The notes under the pieces: generated by a model
What the model was told of the DNA's origin: nothing
Seen by the model: the letters and a program-made list of their open reading frames with translations, nothing else
The model's database searches: none
Program-made: the position numbers and the translations under genes
Shown: piece after piece, positions 1 through 8,376 of the stretch
Layout: each line of letters starts with the position of its first letter
Numbering within the stretch: the first letter of the stretch is position 1
Assembly: GCA_003141245.1 (NCBI GenBank)
Contig: PLLE01000018.1
Location: 23,097 to 82,925, forward strand
DNA length: 59,829 bases
Origin: Chloroflexota bacterium
GTDB lineage: Bacteria; Chloroflexota; Limnocylindria; Limnocylindrales; CSP1-4
Reading direction: 5' to 3'

Positions 1-765
1 GATCAGCATGTGCTCGGCCAGCCAGCCCTCGTCGCGGGCGATGACCGAGGCGATGCGCAGGGCGTAGCACTTCTTGCCCAGCAGCGCGTTCCCGCCATAG
101 CCGGAGCCGAACGACCAGATCTCTCGGGTCTCCGGGTAGTGGACGATGTACTTCTTGTCCGGATCGCAGGGCCAGGCGACGTCCGTCTCGCCGGGGGCGA
201 GCGGCTTGCCTACCGAATGGATGGCGGGCACGAAATCGCCGGTCTTGACGATCTCGTCGAGGGCCGCCTTGCCCATACGGGTCATGATCCGCATGTTTAC
301 GACGACGTACGGGGAGTCCGTGATCTCGATGCCGAGCCGTCCGATCGGAGAGCCGACCGGGCCCATCGAGAACGGGATGACGTACATCGTGCGGCCGCGC
401 ATCGAGCCCTTGAACAGACCGGTCAGCGTCGCCCGCATCTCCCTGGGGTCGCGCCAGTTATTGGTGGGCCCGGCGTCTTCTTCCTTCTCCGAGCAGATGA
501 AGGTGCGATCCTCCACGCGGGCGACATCGGACGGATCGGAGCGAGCGAGGAAGCTGTTGGGGCGAAGCTTCTCGTTGAGGCGAATGAACGTGCCGGCTTC
601 GACGAGCATCTGGCAGAGGCGGTCGTACTCGCTCTGAGAACCGTCGCACCAGCGGATGGCGTCGGGTGTCGTCAGGGCCGCAACCTCGTCCACCCAGCGA
701 ACGACTGGATGATCCGCGGGCAGATTCTGCGGTCGCCCTTCGACCCTGGCGCCGGTGGTGGCCAC
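1..765 (-). CDS. pckG: Phosphoenolpyruvate carboxykinase (GTP), N-terminal part
   Basis: Interconverts oxaloacetate and PEP at the gluconeogenic branch point, using GTP/GDP, in the cytosol. Only 255 codons are present, against a usual length of about 600, because the gene runs off the left edge. Reverse-strand translation shows TNNWRDP near residue 115, [12 protein letters not shown] near 133, and near the edge [15 protein letters not shown] followed by [10 protein letters not shown]; these blocks are characteristic of the GTP class. The start is a GTG at 765, preceded by GAGGAG seven bases upstream, giving the N-terminus [10 protein letters not shown]. No in-frame ATG fits the family N-terminus. 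A possible promoter lies in the gap upstream. Identity is certain; only the exact start is open. Confidence 0.96.
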   Translation of the reverse strand, partial: MATTGARVEGRPQNLPADHPVVRWVDEVAALTTPDAIRWCDGSQSEYDRLCQMLVEAGTFIRLNEKLRPNSFLARSDPSDVARVEDRTFICSEKEEDAGPTNNWRDPREMRATLTGLFKGSMRGRTMYVIPFSMGPVGSPIGRLGIEITDSPYVVVNMRIMTRMGKAALDEIVKTGDFVPAIHSVGKPLAPGETDVAWPCDPDKKYIVHYPETREIWSFGSGYGGNALLGKKCYALRIASVIARDEGWLAEHMLI

Positions 766-1337
766 AATGTCTCCTCGTTCTCCGGGAAAGCGAGGCCCGA
801 GCCGCGCGCCATTCAAGCCCGGGTTCGGAGCGGGCTCTCGGCGTCGCGCCTTCCGGGCGCGGTTTCTGTCTTGACTTGCGACGTATTTGGGGACGCGCAA
901 ATTGTAGCGAAGCAGGCGACCGGACGCTCAACGCCGACCGGCCAGGGTCGCCGACCACCTCGATCGCTGGCAGACGACAGATAAGCCGCAGATAAGCCGC
1001 GCGTAATCGGCCTCCTCTAGGGTTCGGGCTGGAGGAGGTTCATGCAATGGATCCTTACGATCGGGTGCCGATTCTGCAGTGGTCGGGCGACGTGAACGAG
1101 CGCGACTTAGCCTCGTATGGCGAACTGACGATGGCCCGCTCGCCACTCAGGACCGTAGCTCATCCAAACATGCCCGCTGGATCGGGTATGCGGCCCGTGG
1201 CAGCCGAGCCTGCCGACCGAGACGGACCACCTACTCGAGGACGGCCGGGAAAGCGCTGGTAGAGCGGTCGCCTCGAGCTCGGAAGATCCATCGGGACCTG
1301 CCGGCCAGACTGACCAGGTCGCCCGACCGCGACCAGT
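766..1337. other. Intergenic region between pckG and lgt, with repeats and a doubtful small ORF
   Basis: No well-supported gene lies in these 572 bases. On the reverse strand TACAAT (901-906) and TTGAGC (926-931) could form a -10/-35 pair for pckG, but the 19-base spacing is long. An exact tandem duplication of AGATAAGCCGC occupies 979-1000. Its 11-base period is about one helical turn, so a bound regulator is possible. A 71-codon forward frame starts at ATG 1047, eight bases after GGAGGAGG (1031-1038), and ends at 1262. It matches no family I know and its composition looks out-of-frame, so I do not call it a gene, although its ribosome site is good. Confidence 0.4.
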
Positions 1338-2234
1338 TCAGGCGGGTTTGGACTCGGCTTCGGCGGGCGGGACCGGGGCTGCCTCGTCTTCGGTCGGGGC
1401 GGCCGGGTGGCAGCGGACGTACCAGTGCCGCAGCAGGATCGCGAGGATCGCGCCTGCGGCCGCGCCAAGGCCGACCAGCTGGGCCGTCGGGATGCCGAAG
1501 AAGGTCCAGTTCCAGCCGCCGCGGAGGAACTCGAGCAGACCGCGTTCCAGGCCGTACCAGACGAAGTAGAGCAGGCCGACGTCCCCGGCGATCAGCAGCC
1601 GGCCGCGCGCAGTGAATCGGCGCCAGAGAAAGAGCATCACCAAGACGCCCACGAGGCTGAGCATCGATTCGTAGAAGAAGAGCGGGATGAAGTGCTGGCC
1701 CAGGGTCGCGGTTGGATCGGAGCCGGCCGGGCAGGCAAACTCGGCCACTCGGTTCTGACACTGGATGGCGATGCCCCAGGGCAGGTTCGTCGGCGGCCCG
1801 TATAGCTCCTGGTTCATGAAGTTGCCCCAGCGGCCGACGACCTGCGCCAGCAGGATGCACGGCGCAATGATGTCGGCCCAGCGCCAGAAGCTGACCTTGT
1901 AGTGGCGCGCCAGCCAGACAACCGCCAGCAGGCCGGTGAACAGCCCGCCATAGATGCCCAGGCCGCTGTATGGCGGCAGCACGATCTGGGCAAGATGATC
2001 CTTGTAGTAGGCCCATTGGTCGATGACGTGGTAGGCGCGTCCGCCAATGAGCGCGGCGACGGCGATGACGATCAGGGCGTCGACGATGATGTCCGTTCGC
2101 TCGCCACGACGCCGCGCCTCCCGCTTCGCCAGCCACGCGCCGGCGAAGATCGCCGCCACATAGGCGATGCCGTACCAGCGAATCTCGAACGAACCGATGG
2201 ACAGTGCGATTGGGTTGGGCGTGAAGTCGATCAT
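1338..2234 (-). CDS. lgt: Prolipoprotein diacylglyceryl transferase Lgt
   Basis: Transfers a diacylglyceryl group from phosphatidylglycerol to the lipobox cysteine of prelipoproteins, the first step of lipoprotein maturation in the cytoplasmic membrane. The 298-residue length is normal. Several hydrophobic segments alternate through the protein. The Lgt signature appears as GRWGNFMNQELYG at about residues 134-146, and the essential early block is GGRAYHVIDQW at about 64-74. The C-terminal tail (PAAPTEDEAAPVPPAEAESKPA region) is an Ala/Pro/Glu-rich extension beyond the last helix. It is transcribed alone, divergent from the small membrane protein at 2383. A substrate candidate in the same window is the lipoprotein at 54106. 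Confidence 0.95.
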   Translation of the reverse strand: MIDFTPNPIALSIGSFEIRWYGIAYVAAIFAGAWLAKREARRRGERTDIIVDALIVIAVAALIGGRAYHVIDQWAYYKDHLAQIVLPPYSGLGIYGGLFTGLLAVVWLARHYKVSFWRWADIIAPCILLAQVVGRWGNFMNQELYGPPTNLPWGIAIQCQNRVAEFACPAGSDPTATLGQHFIPLFFYESMLSLVGVLVMLFLWRRFTARGRLLIAGDVGLLYFVWYGLERGLLEFLRGGWNWTFFGIPTAQLVGLGAAAGAILAILLRHWYVRCHPAAPTEDEAAPVPPAEAESKPA

Positions 2235-2382
2235 GGTCGGGTCAGTTTATCCGTCTTCGTCCCTCGCCTCGCGTCAGGGCCGTCGTTCGTATACTGGCCG
2301 AGACGCGAGAACGCGCAGCCTGCTTCCGCGTTTGGCTGCGCCACCGCATCCGCCGAACGAATAGCTGGGGACGAACAAGCCG

Positions 2383-2718
2383 ATGGACATGCCGTTCTAC
2401 CTCTTCTTCGGAATCGTCGGTCTGGTGGTCGGCGGCCTGGTCGTCTGGTTCCTTCTTGCCGAGCACCCCTTCGAGTCGCTGGAGACTCCGGGCGGGCCGG
2501 TCGACGCTGTCGAGGCTTCGCTCCTGGCGAAGCAGATGGCGGATGACGGCCGACCGATCGACGAGGAGACGATCGCGAAGCTGCTCGAGCTCCACGGTGC
2601 CTACGTGGACGGCGTAATCCGCGAGACCCAGGCCGCTGCCGAGGCCGCCCGCCTGGAGTCCGAGCGGACGCAACCGATCGAGGAGATCGAGGAGACGGCA
2701 CGCGAGGACGTCGGCTAG
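2383..2718 (+). CDS. Small single-pass membrane protein of unknown function
   Basis: A 111-residue protein with one strong N-terminal membrane segment (residues about 5-25, FYLFFGIVGLVVGGLVVWFL) followed by a charged, Glu- and Ala-rich helical tail likely to form a coiled coil on the cytoplasmic side. It starts at ATG 2383, and an in-frame ATG two codons later is also possible. It is divergent from lgt and convergent with the methyltransferase at 2781. I do not recognise a family. The arrangement (one anchor plus a soluble helix) resembles YtxH- or DivIVA-adjacent small proteins, but that is only a shape comparison. Confidence 0.7.
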   Translation: MDMPFYLFFGIVGLVVGGLVVWFLLAEHPFESLETPGGPVDAVEASLLAKQMADDGRPIDEETIAKLLELHGAYVDGVIRETQAAAEAARLESERTQPIEEIEETAREDVG

Positions 2719-2775
2719 CCACGGGCTGCGAGCGGTAGCCACCGGCCGCGGGCGGTAGCCACGGTCTGCGGGAGA
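2716..2775. repeat. Three imperfect 20-bp tandem repeats
   Basis: Units begin TAGCCAC and run 2716-2735, 2736-2755 and 2756-2775. They share the pattern TAGCCAC-SGKCYGCGRGCGG and start exactly on the TAG stop codon of the preceding gene. The repeats fill the gap between two convergent genes. No inverted repeat with a T-run is present, so this is not an intrinsic terminator. Similar GGCC/GCGG-rich short repeats occur in other gaps of the window (37670-37740, 45980-46040). Confidence 0.7.
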
Positions 2776-2780
2776 CCTCC

Positions 2781-3563
2781 CTAGCCCACCTCGCCCACGT
2801 GCAACGCAACCGCTCCCAGGGCGAGTCGCCGCACGGTCACGTTCGCCAGGCCAACTCGACGCATCGTCTCCGCCAGCTCGCCGGCGTCGGGGAATCCTTC
2901 GAGCGAATCCGGCAGATACGAGTAGGCGTCGCGCCGCCCGAACGCCGTGCCCATGACCGGAGCCATTCGACCGAAGACCGCCGAGTAGAGCCTTCCCGCG
3001 ATCCTGGGCCGCGGCATCGTCAATTCCAGGCAGACGACCCGCCCACCCGGCCTCAAGACCCTGGCCAGCTCGCGAAAACCATCCTCGAAGCTCGCCAGGT
3101 TTCGCAGCCCGAAGGCGATCGTGGCTGCGTCGAACGTGCGCGGCTCGAACGGCAGGGCCAGCGCGTTGCCGGCGCGGAACTCCACCTGGACGAGATCGCC
3201 GAAGGCGCGACGAGCTTCGTCGAGCATCACCGTCGAGAGATCCAGCCCCACCACGCGGCCGACCGGGCCCACCGCCATGGCCAGGGCCGCGGTCAGCTTG
3301 CCCGTGCCGCAGGCTACGTCCAGCGCGGAGTCCCCCGGCGAGAGCCGAGCGGCGCGCACGGCGGCACGGCGCCAGCGCCCATCCATCCCCGCGGTCATGA
3401 TCGTGTTTATCCGGTCGTAGACGGGGGCGATGGAGTCGAACATCGAGGCGACGCGCGGCTCCGGAACCGAGTTGCCGGTGCGGCTGTGGCGCGGCCGATC
3501 GCCTTTCGGAGTGTCGAGGTCGAGGTCGCGGTCGAGGTCGACCGAGCGATCGGCCTCGCTCAC
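2781..3563 (-). CDS. ubiE: Demethylmenaquinone/ubiquinone C-methyltransferase UbiE/MenG
   Basis: SAM-dependent methyltransferase that adds the ring methyl in the last step of menaquinone synthesis. The 260 residues include MFDSIAPVYDRIN at about 41-53, the SAM-binding motif I LDVACGTGKLTAALA at about 81-95, GNALALPF, and the family signature TIAFGLRNL. The first 35-40 residues are a hydrophilic extension with a DLDRDLDLD repeat, so the true start may be internal. It overlaps the upstream AsnC-type regulator by four bases (3560-3563), so the two are translationally coupled. A menaquinone pool is the plausible partner of the Qmo-like complex at 20-25 kb (inference). Confidence 0.93.
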   Translation of the reverse strand: MSEADRSVDLDRDLDLDTPKGDRPRHSRTGNSVPEPRVASMFDSIAPVYDRINTIMTAGMDGRWRRAAVRAARLSPGDSALDVACGTGKLTAALAMAVGPVGRVVGLDLSTVMLDEARRAFGDLVQVEFRAGNALALPFEPRTFDAATIAFGLRNLASFEDGFRELARVLRPGGRVVCLELTMPRPRIAGRLYSAVFGRMAPVMGTAFGRRDAYSYLPDSLEGFPDAGELAETMRRVGLANVTVRRLALGAVALHVGEVG

Positions 3564-4063
3564 GAGCCCGAGGTGCCGGACGGCTGCGGATCGACCTCGC
3601 GACCCAGGCGGAGCGGCCGGCGTTCGAAGGCGCTGGAGAAGACGACCTGGGTTTCGGTCGTCAAGACGTGAGGCACGACCTGGATCTTGTGCAGGACACG
3701 CTCCAGGTGCCGGGTATCGGTAGCTCGGACCTTCAGCAGGTAGTCCGCCTCACCGGCGATGTGATGGCACTCCTCGATCTCGTCGATCTCGACGAAGTTC
3801 CCGGTCAGATCGGTGGCGATCGTGCCAGGAACCTGCTTGATGAAGGTGAAGGCCAGGACTCCGTACCCGAGTAGCGTCGGGTCGACGAGGGCCGAGTAGC
3901 CGCGGATCACGCCCCGAGCTTCGAGCTTCTTGACCCGCTCGTGGGCGGATGGCCCACTCATCCCGACGGCCTGGCCGACCTCGGCGTAGGACTCGCGCCC
4001 GTCCCGCTGCAAGAGTTCGAGGATCCGAGCGTCGGTCTCGTCGATTCGTTCGGGTGAGCCCAT
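3560..4063 (-). CDS. Lrp/AsnC family transcriptional regulator
   Basis: A 167-residue regulator with an N-terminal helix-turn-helix (IDETDARILELLQRDGRESYAEVGQAVG, residues about 6-33, then SGPSAHERVKKLEARGVI) and a C-terminal RAM ligand-binding domain (VEIDEIEECHHIAGEADYLLKVRATD). The family forms octamers that sense amino acids or related metabolites. It is the first gene of a two-gene unit with ubiE, and the four-base overlap suggests it acts on, or responds with, that unit. The effector cannot be predicted from sequence. The C-terminal 20 residues are a poorly conserved tail. Confidence 0.93.
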   Translation of the reverse strand: MGSPERIDETDARILELLQRDGRESYAEVGQAVGMSGPSAHERVKKLEARGVIRGYSALVDPTLLGYGVLAFTFIKQVPGTIATDLTGNFVEIDEIEECHHIAGEADYLLKVRATDTRHLERVLHKIQVVPHVLTTETQVVFSSAFERRPLRLGREVDPQPSGTSGS

Positions 4064-4307
4064 CTTCGTCGTTCCCCCAGGCGTTCTCGCCTGTCGCTCC
4101 CTGACTTGCCCGCTACCAGGCCAAGCGAAGAGACCACCGGCTCGCCGACATATGCCGGCCTGGTGAAGACACCGCTTGGGCCGCGATGCGACAGCAGCCT
4201 AGCCTATCCCGGCGAAATCGACAGCGGACCGGGTCCGCCGGCCGGTGCCGCAAGAGCCTCGAGGCCGGCTCGATCGACGAGACTCATCGGATCGCTCCTG
4301 GTTCTGG

Positions 4308-4631
4308 CTATCTCGAACGCGCGGCGGATGGATCTGCGGTTCCGGCGGCGGTATCGCGGTTCTTCTCGGGGACGGGCATCTGGCTCTGGACGGCCTCCAT
4401 CGCCTTTCGGTCCGAGGAAGGCGGAAGGTCGGGCGCCGCGGTCAACCACGCATCGTCGGCCATGGAATCCTTCTCGCTGCTGCGAGTCCCCACGACGAGC
4501 ATGATGGCAAGGGCTTGCGCCCCGCCGGCGCCGATCGCGAACGGCCACGTGGCATGCAGCCCCAGCACGAGGAAGATGGAGAGCAGGATGCCCACGACGA
4601 TCGCCGCGCCCACTCCCTGAAGACCCCGCAT
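4308..4631 (-). CDS. Small two-helix membrane protein of unknown function
   Basis: A 107-residue protein starting at ATG 4631 (MRGLQGVGAA), chosen because AAGGAG lies seven bases upstream; a longer frame back to 4721 has Arg-rich, non-coding-looking sequence. Two hydrophobic segments (about residues 5-25 and 30-50) form a short helical hairpin, followed by a polar tail. No family is recognised. The region 4064-4307 between this gene and the AsnC regulator holds no gene I can support. Confidence 0.6.
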   Translation of the reverse strand: MRGLQGVGAAIVVGILLSIFLVLGLHATWPFAIGAGGAQALAIMLVVGTRSSEKDSMADDAWLTAAPDLPPSSDRKAMEAVQSQMPVPEKNRDTAAGTADPSAARSR

Positions 4632-4781
4632 CTGTCTCCTTCTGACTCGTCTCGGTTCGCCGCTTGTTCGCCGCCTCCGGTCGATCCGGAGGGGCCGCTG
4701 CCCAATTCTCCCGCGCCGCAAGGATCGCGGCAGGACCGGTGGGCACGCCCCGACGCCCCATCCTACCGCTAGACTCCCGTC

Positions 4782-5792
4782 GTGACAGACCGACAGCCGC
4801 TCCGATACCTCTCCGCCGCCGACGTCGCGGCGGCCATGCCGCCTCTTTCGGAGCGGCTAGAACTTGCCGAGATCGCCCTTCGGGCGCTCGGTCGGAGCGC
4901 CGAGTTGCCGGCCAAGATCGGCGTTCACCCACGTCAGCCCGGGTCGTTGGCCCACGCCATGCCGGCCCTGCTCCGGGGCGAGGCGAGCGACGCGAGCGAC
5001 GCGAGCGACGGCGCAGCGGACCTGATCGGCGTCAAATGGATCGTCGGGTTTCCGGAGAATCCGGCGCTTGGGCTGCCCACGTATCACGCCCTGGTGATCC
5101 TCAACGATGCCCGCAACGGTTTGCCGCTCGCGGTCATGGACGCGGGCACGATCACCGCTCAGCGCACGGCGGCGGTCAGCGGAGCCGCGATCCGGCTCTT
5201 CGCCCCGGCCACGGGCGCGAGGGCAGCTCGTGTCGCCCTCCTCGGCGCCGGGGTCCAGGCGCGCGGCCACCTGCCGGTGATCGGTCGCCTGCTGCCGGGG
5301 GCCTCGGTCCGGATCACGGACGTGGACCGGGCGCGGGCGGAGGCGCTGGCCGGCGGTGCCGGATCGGTCGAAGGGATCGGTTCGGCCGAGGTCGTCTCGA
5401 GCGTGCGCCGAGCGGTCGAAGGCGCGGACGTCGTCGTTTCAGTCGTCTCGTTCGGGCCCGAACACCAGGCCCTCGACCCGGACCGGCTCGGCCCGGAAAC
5501 GCTCTTCGTCGCCGTCGACTACGACATGCAGGCGTCCGCCGCACTCGCCCGCGGGGCGCTCTTCGTGGTCGACGAGCGCGACCAATTCCTGGCCGCTCGC
5601 GTCGGCGGCGGCTTCGTCGGCTACCCGGATCCGACCGCGACGCTGGGTGAGGTCCTGCGCGACCGCCCAGTCCGTTCCACCGGGCGGGTTCTCGTCTCCC
5701 ACCTCGGCGTCGGGCTGGCCGACGTCGTCTTCGCTTCGGCCATACTGAAGCGGGCAGAGCAGCTCGGCCTGGGTGTGCTGCTGCCGCACTGA
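4782..5792 (+). CDS. Ornithine cyclodeaminase / mu-crystallin family protein
   Basis: NAD(P)-dependent enzyme of the OCD/mu-crystallin family (336 residues). Members include ornithine cyclodeaminase, alanine dehydrogenase and ketimine reductases. The substrate block GVKWIVGFPENPALGLPTYHALVILND (about residues 83-109) and the Rossmann motif VALLGAGVQARGHL (about 149-162) are clear, as is the C-terminal SHLGVGLADVVFA. It starts with GTG 4782, the only start that keeps the conserved N-terminus LRYLSAADVAAAMP. A three-fold repeat of GCGAGCGAC at about 4983-5009 encodes SDASDASD, an in-frame insertion in a loop. Substrate specificity cannot be assigned. Confidence 0.88.
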   Translation: MTDRQPLRYLSAADVAAAMPPLSERLELAEIALRALGRSAELPAKIGVHPRQPGSLAHAMPALLRGEASDASDASDGAADLIGVKWIVGFPENPALGLPTYHALVILNDARNGLPLAVMDAGTITAQRTAAVSGAAIRLFAPATGARAARVALLGAGVQARGHLPVIGRLLPGASVRITDVDRARAEALAGGAGSVEGIGSAEVVSSVRRAVEGADVVVSVVSFGPEHQALDPDRLGPETLFVAVDYDMQASAALARGALFVVDERDQFLAARVGGGFVGYPDPTATLGEVLRDRPVRSTGRVLVSHLGVGLADVVFASAILKRAEQLGLGVLLPH

Positions 5793-5919
5793 GGCGGCCC
5801 GACTGAGCCACCTGCTCAGCGCTGAACGTTTCGAGGACCTCCCGTGTCATAGCAGTAGGCGCCGGAGCGGCGCGACACGGAGGCGGCCAGGATGTGGGAG
5901 GCAGCGTTGCCGGAGTTGA

Positions 5920-6522
5920 GGGGACTGCGGGGACTCACAGGGCATCGGGCGGCGCCCGCGGGTCTCCGACGGAGCAGGCAGCGGCAGGAGTCTCGCCCAC
6001 GGCACGCCCGAGGCCTGGCGTCGCGAACGCCTCGAGGCGTTCGCCGCCCTCGATGACTCGCGACTCCTGCAGAGCTACCGGCTCGCAACCCTGATCCTGC
6101 GCGATCGCGACGAGGCCGAAGACGCGACGCAAGAAGCTATCGCCCGGGCCTGGTCGAGTTGGGGAACACTGCGCGAGATGAATCGGTTCGACGCCTGGTT
6201 CGACCGGATCCTCGTCAACGTCTGCCGCAACCGGATGCGGCATACCAGGACGATTCGCGTCGTTGCCCTCGACGACGCCTCCGAGGTGCCGGCAGCCGAC
6301 TCGCACGGAGCCACGGATGCCCGGCTCGCGCTCGAGCCCGCCTTCGCCCGGCTGACGGCCGACCAGCGGATCATCGTCGTACTGCGGTACTGGCGGGACC
6401 TGCCAGTTGAGGAGATAGCCGAGCGACTTGGCATACCCGCCGGCACGGTGAAGTCCAGGCTCCACTACGCGCTCAAGACGCTTCGGGCTGCGGTCGAATC
6501 ATCCGAGGAGGCGCGGCGATGA
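5920..6522 (+). CDS. ECF-type RNA polymerase sigma factor, N-terminus unresolved
   Basis: The reading frame open from 5920 encodes region 2 (RLATLILRDRDEAEDATQEAIARAWSSW from about 6079, then FDAWFDRILVNVCRNRMR) and region 4 (LTADQRIIVVLRYWRDLPVEEIAERLGIPAGTVKSRL), a complete ECF sigma core. No ATG, GTG or TTG occurs in this frame between the upstream stop (5917-5919) and ATG 6178, which lies inside region 2. Either a CTG start is used, or an indel separates the true N-terminus (another frame opens at GTG 5894), or the gene is broken. It overlaps its membrane partner by four bases (6519-6522). Confidence 0.75.
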   Translation, partial: GDCGDSQGIGRRPRVSDGAGSGRSLAHGTPEAWRRERLEAFAALDDSRLLQSYRLATLILRDRDEAEDATQEAIARAWSSWGTLREMNRFDAWFDRILVNVCRNRMRHTRTIRVVALDDASEVPAADSHGATDARLALEPAFARLTADQRIIVVLRYWRDLPVEEIAERLGIPAGTVKSRLHYALKTLRAAVESSEEARR

Positions 6523-8012
6523 CCGGCAAGCCTCGCGATCCCGAGGAAGTCATTCGCACCTGGCTGGCCGAGTCGGTCCCCAACCGGGCGCCGGCCTCGC
6601 TGAAGGAGACGTTGGAAGACGCCACATCCGGACCGGCCGGCAACGCCCAACCGTGGCCCAGCTCGGGAGGGCACCGTCTCCGCTTCGCCGGCCGAGTTGC
6701 CGCGGCGGCCGCCATTCTGGCCATCGCCGCCACGGGCGCCTACCTCTACGGCAATGGCCGAGCATCGTCGCCCGGCGCGTCGCCGTCGGCCTCGGCTGCG
6801 GCAATCGGCTCACCCACGAACACGCGCCAAGCCACACCATCGCCAGCCAGCCCGAGGCCGTTGCCGATAGTCACGCAACTCCCGGGATCAAACTGGCTTC
6901 TTGTGAGTGGGGCCCTGCCGCAGATGGTGACGCCGCCGGGGGCCCAGTTCCAGCCAACCGTGTTTGCACTCACAGGTCGCTCGGGTGGGTTCATAGCCTT
7001 CGTGCCGTCAACAGAAGGCACGGTGAGCCACCGGTCCGGCGGCGCTGTCCTGGCCGCGTTCACGACGCCATTGGTGACGCGCGTCTACCAATCCACCGAC
7101 GGCATCAACTGGTCAGAGCAAGCACCGCTACCTGGCGACGCCGCGTCAGTGAGGGCCGTCGCGGAGTCCGGCGGGCAGATCGTGGCCGTGGGCTGGACGG
7201 GAGATATGCCAAACGAGACTGCCATGGCCTGGACGACCAGCGACCTCCTGACTTGGCATGCAGCCAAAATGCCCGTCCCGCCTCAATCCGACACCTACTC
7301 CTACGTCTTCGGCGTCGCGGCCGGACCGGCCGGCTTCCTCGCCTACGGATACGCGGGGAACACAAGCGAGTTCTGGATTTCGGCTGATGGTCTCTCTTGG
7401 ACCACGCTGGCCACGTCGGGCCTGCCTGTCGAACCTCCGATAGACGCCCTCTACGGCAACCCCGAAGGATGGGAGATCAGGGGTTTCCTTTTCGATCGTT
7501 CGGCGACCTGGCAGTCGAACCGTGACGGCAGCGTCTGGAAGCAAACATGGACCGGCCCCGGCCCATCCGGGATGGAGGGCTATGCCTTGGGCCCGATCTT
7601 CAAGGCGCCGGGCGGCGGCTTCCTCTCGTTCGGCAGCGTCGCCATGTCTCCGGGCGGCCCCTCGGCCCTCCCCTACGACAAGCTGATCTGGACAAGCAGT
7701 GACCAGCTGTCATGGACCAAGTTGGACCGCGTGAAGTCACCGGGCTGGATCGCGGGCTACGCGACCGGTCCGGGCGGATACGTCGCGGCGGGCGTACAGG
7801 CGCCCGGAGACATGGCGACGCTGCCCTGGGGATCGATCGGGATTTGGACATCGCAGGACGGGCGAAGCTGGAAGGCCGCCGCCGGTCTTCCGGCACTAGA
7901 GTCGATCGAGGTGATCGCGGTGGTGGGCGACGGCGCCCACGTCGTGGTCACTTGCGTCGACGAACTCGGCAATCTGCAACTGCTCGTCGGCGACGGGGAC
8001 GCGACTCCCTAG
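6519..8012 (+). CDS. Membrane-anchored putative anti-sigma partner with outer repeat domain
   Basis: A 497-residue protein coupled by a four-base overlap to the ECF sigma gene. Residues 1-50 are cytoplasmic and polar, about 52-75 form one membrane helix (VAAAAAILAIAATGAYLYG), then comes a Ser/Pro/Thr-rich linker. The outer 400 residues contain at least six copies of a W-x-S-x-D-x-x-x-W pattern (QSTDGINWS, TTSDLLTWH, ISADGLSWT, TSSDQLSWT, TSQDGRSWK), resembling the Asp-box/BNR repeats of beta-propellers. The sigma/anti-sigma role is inferred from position and topology; no zinc-finger anti-sigma motif is visible. The outer domain would be the sensor. Confidence 0.75.
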   Translation: MTGKPRDPEEVIRTWLAESVPNRAPASLKETLEDATSGPAGNAQPWPSSGGHRLRFAGRVAAAAAILAIAATGAYLYGNGRASSPGASPSASAAAIGSPTNTRQATPSPASPRPLPIVTQLPGSNWLLVSGALPQMVTPPGAQFQPTVFALTGRSGGFIAFVPSTEGTVSHRSGGAVLAAFTTPLVTRVYQSTDGINWSEQAPLPGDAASVRAVAESGGQIVAVGWTGDMPNETAMAWTTSDLLTWHAAKMPVPPQSDTYSYVFGVAAGPAGFLAYGYAGNTSEFWISADGLSWTTLATSGLPVEPPIDALYGNPEGWEIRGFLFDRSATWQSNRDGSVWKQTWTGPGPSGMEGYALGPIFKAPGGGFLSFGSVAMSPGGPSALPYDKLIWTSSDQLSWTKLDRVKSPGWIAGYATGPGGYVAAGVQAPGDMATLPWGSIGIWTSQDGRSWKAAAGLPALESIEVIAVVGDGAHVVVTCVDELGNLQLLVGDGDATP

Positions 8013-8362
8013 CGGTTGACCTCGAGCGGCCCAGCCGGAACGTCGATCAGGACGCGGCCACCCTCCACGGCCACCGGGTAGACCGCCAGCGGCAGCTCGG
8101 CGGGCGGATCGATGACCTCGCCGTCGATCAGCGAGAAGCGCGACATGTGGAGCGTGCACAGGATGGAGTCGCCGGTCATCGCCCCACGATCCAGCTCGAA
8201 GTACTCGTGCGTGCAGATCCCCTGAGTGGCGTGGAACGTGCCGGCCAGGTTCGTCACCAGCACCAGCTCGTCCCCGACCTCGCACAGCTTCTTCGTGCCC
8301 GGCGGCACTTCGTCGGCGGCGCACAGGTCGATGCGGCGGAGATCAGACTTCGTGGGAGCCAT
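8009..8362 (-). CDS. Rieske-type [2Fe-2S] ferredoxin
   Basis: A soluble 117-residue Rieske ferredoxin. The cluster ligands are CTH at about residues 50-52 and CTLH about 17 residues later (CTHEYFELD, then CTLHMSRFSL), the C-x-H...C-x-x-H pattern of dioxygenase and NirD-type ferredoxins; there is no signal or membrane segment. It is the last gene after sufB and sufD, 14 bases downstream of sufD. Similar small Rieske proteins sit in SUF operons of Gram-positive-like bacteria, where an electron-supply role is presumed. Its end overlaps the convergent gene at 6519 by four bases. Confidence 0.92.
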   Translation of the reverse strand: MAPTKSDLRRIDLCAADEVPPGTKKLCEVGDELVLVTNLAGTFHATQGICTHEYFELDRGAMTGDSILCTLHMSRFSLIDGEVIDPPAELPLAVYPVAVEGGRVLIDVPAGPLEVNR

Positions 8363-8376
8363 GGCTCACCTCGACC

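Noticed and set aside
10-984. Long forward open frame over the pckG region
   Set aside because: It is antisense to a clear PEP carboxykinase and has out-of-frame composition; GC-rich DNA gives long chance frames.
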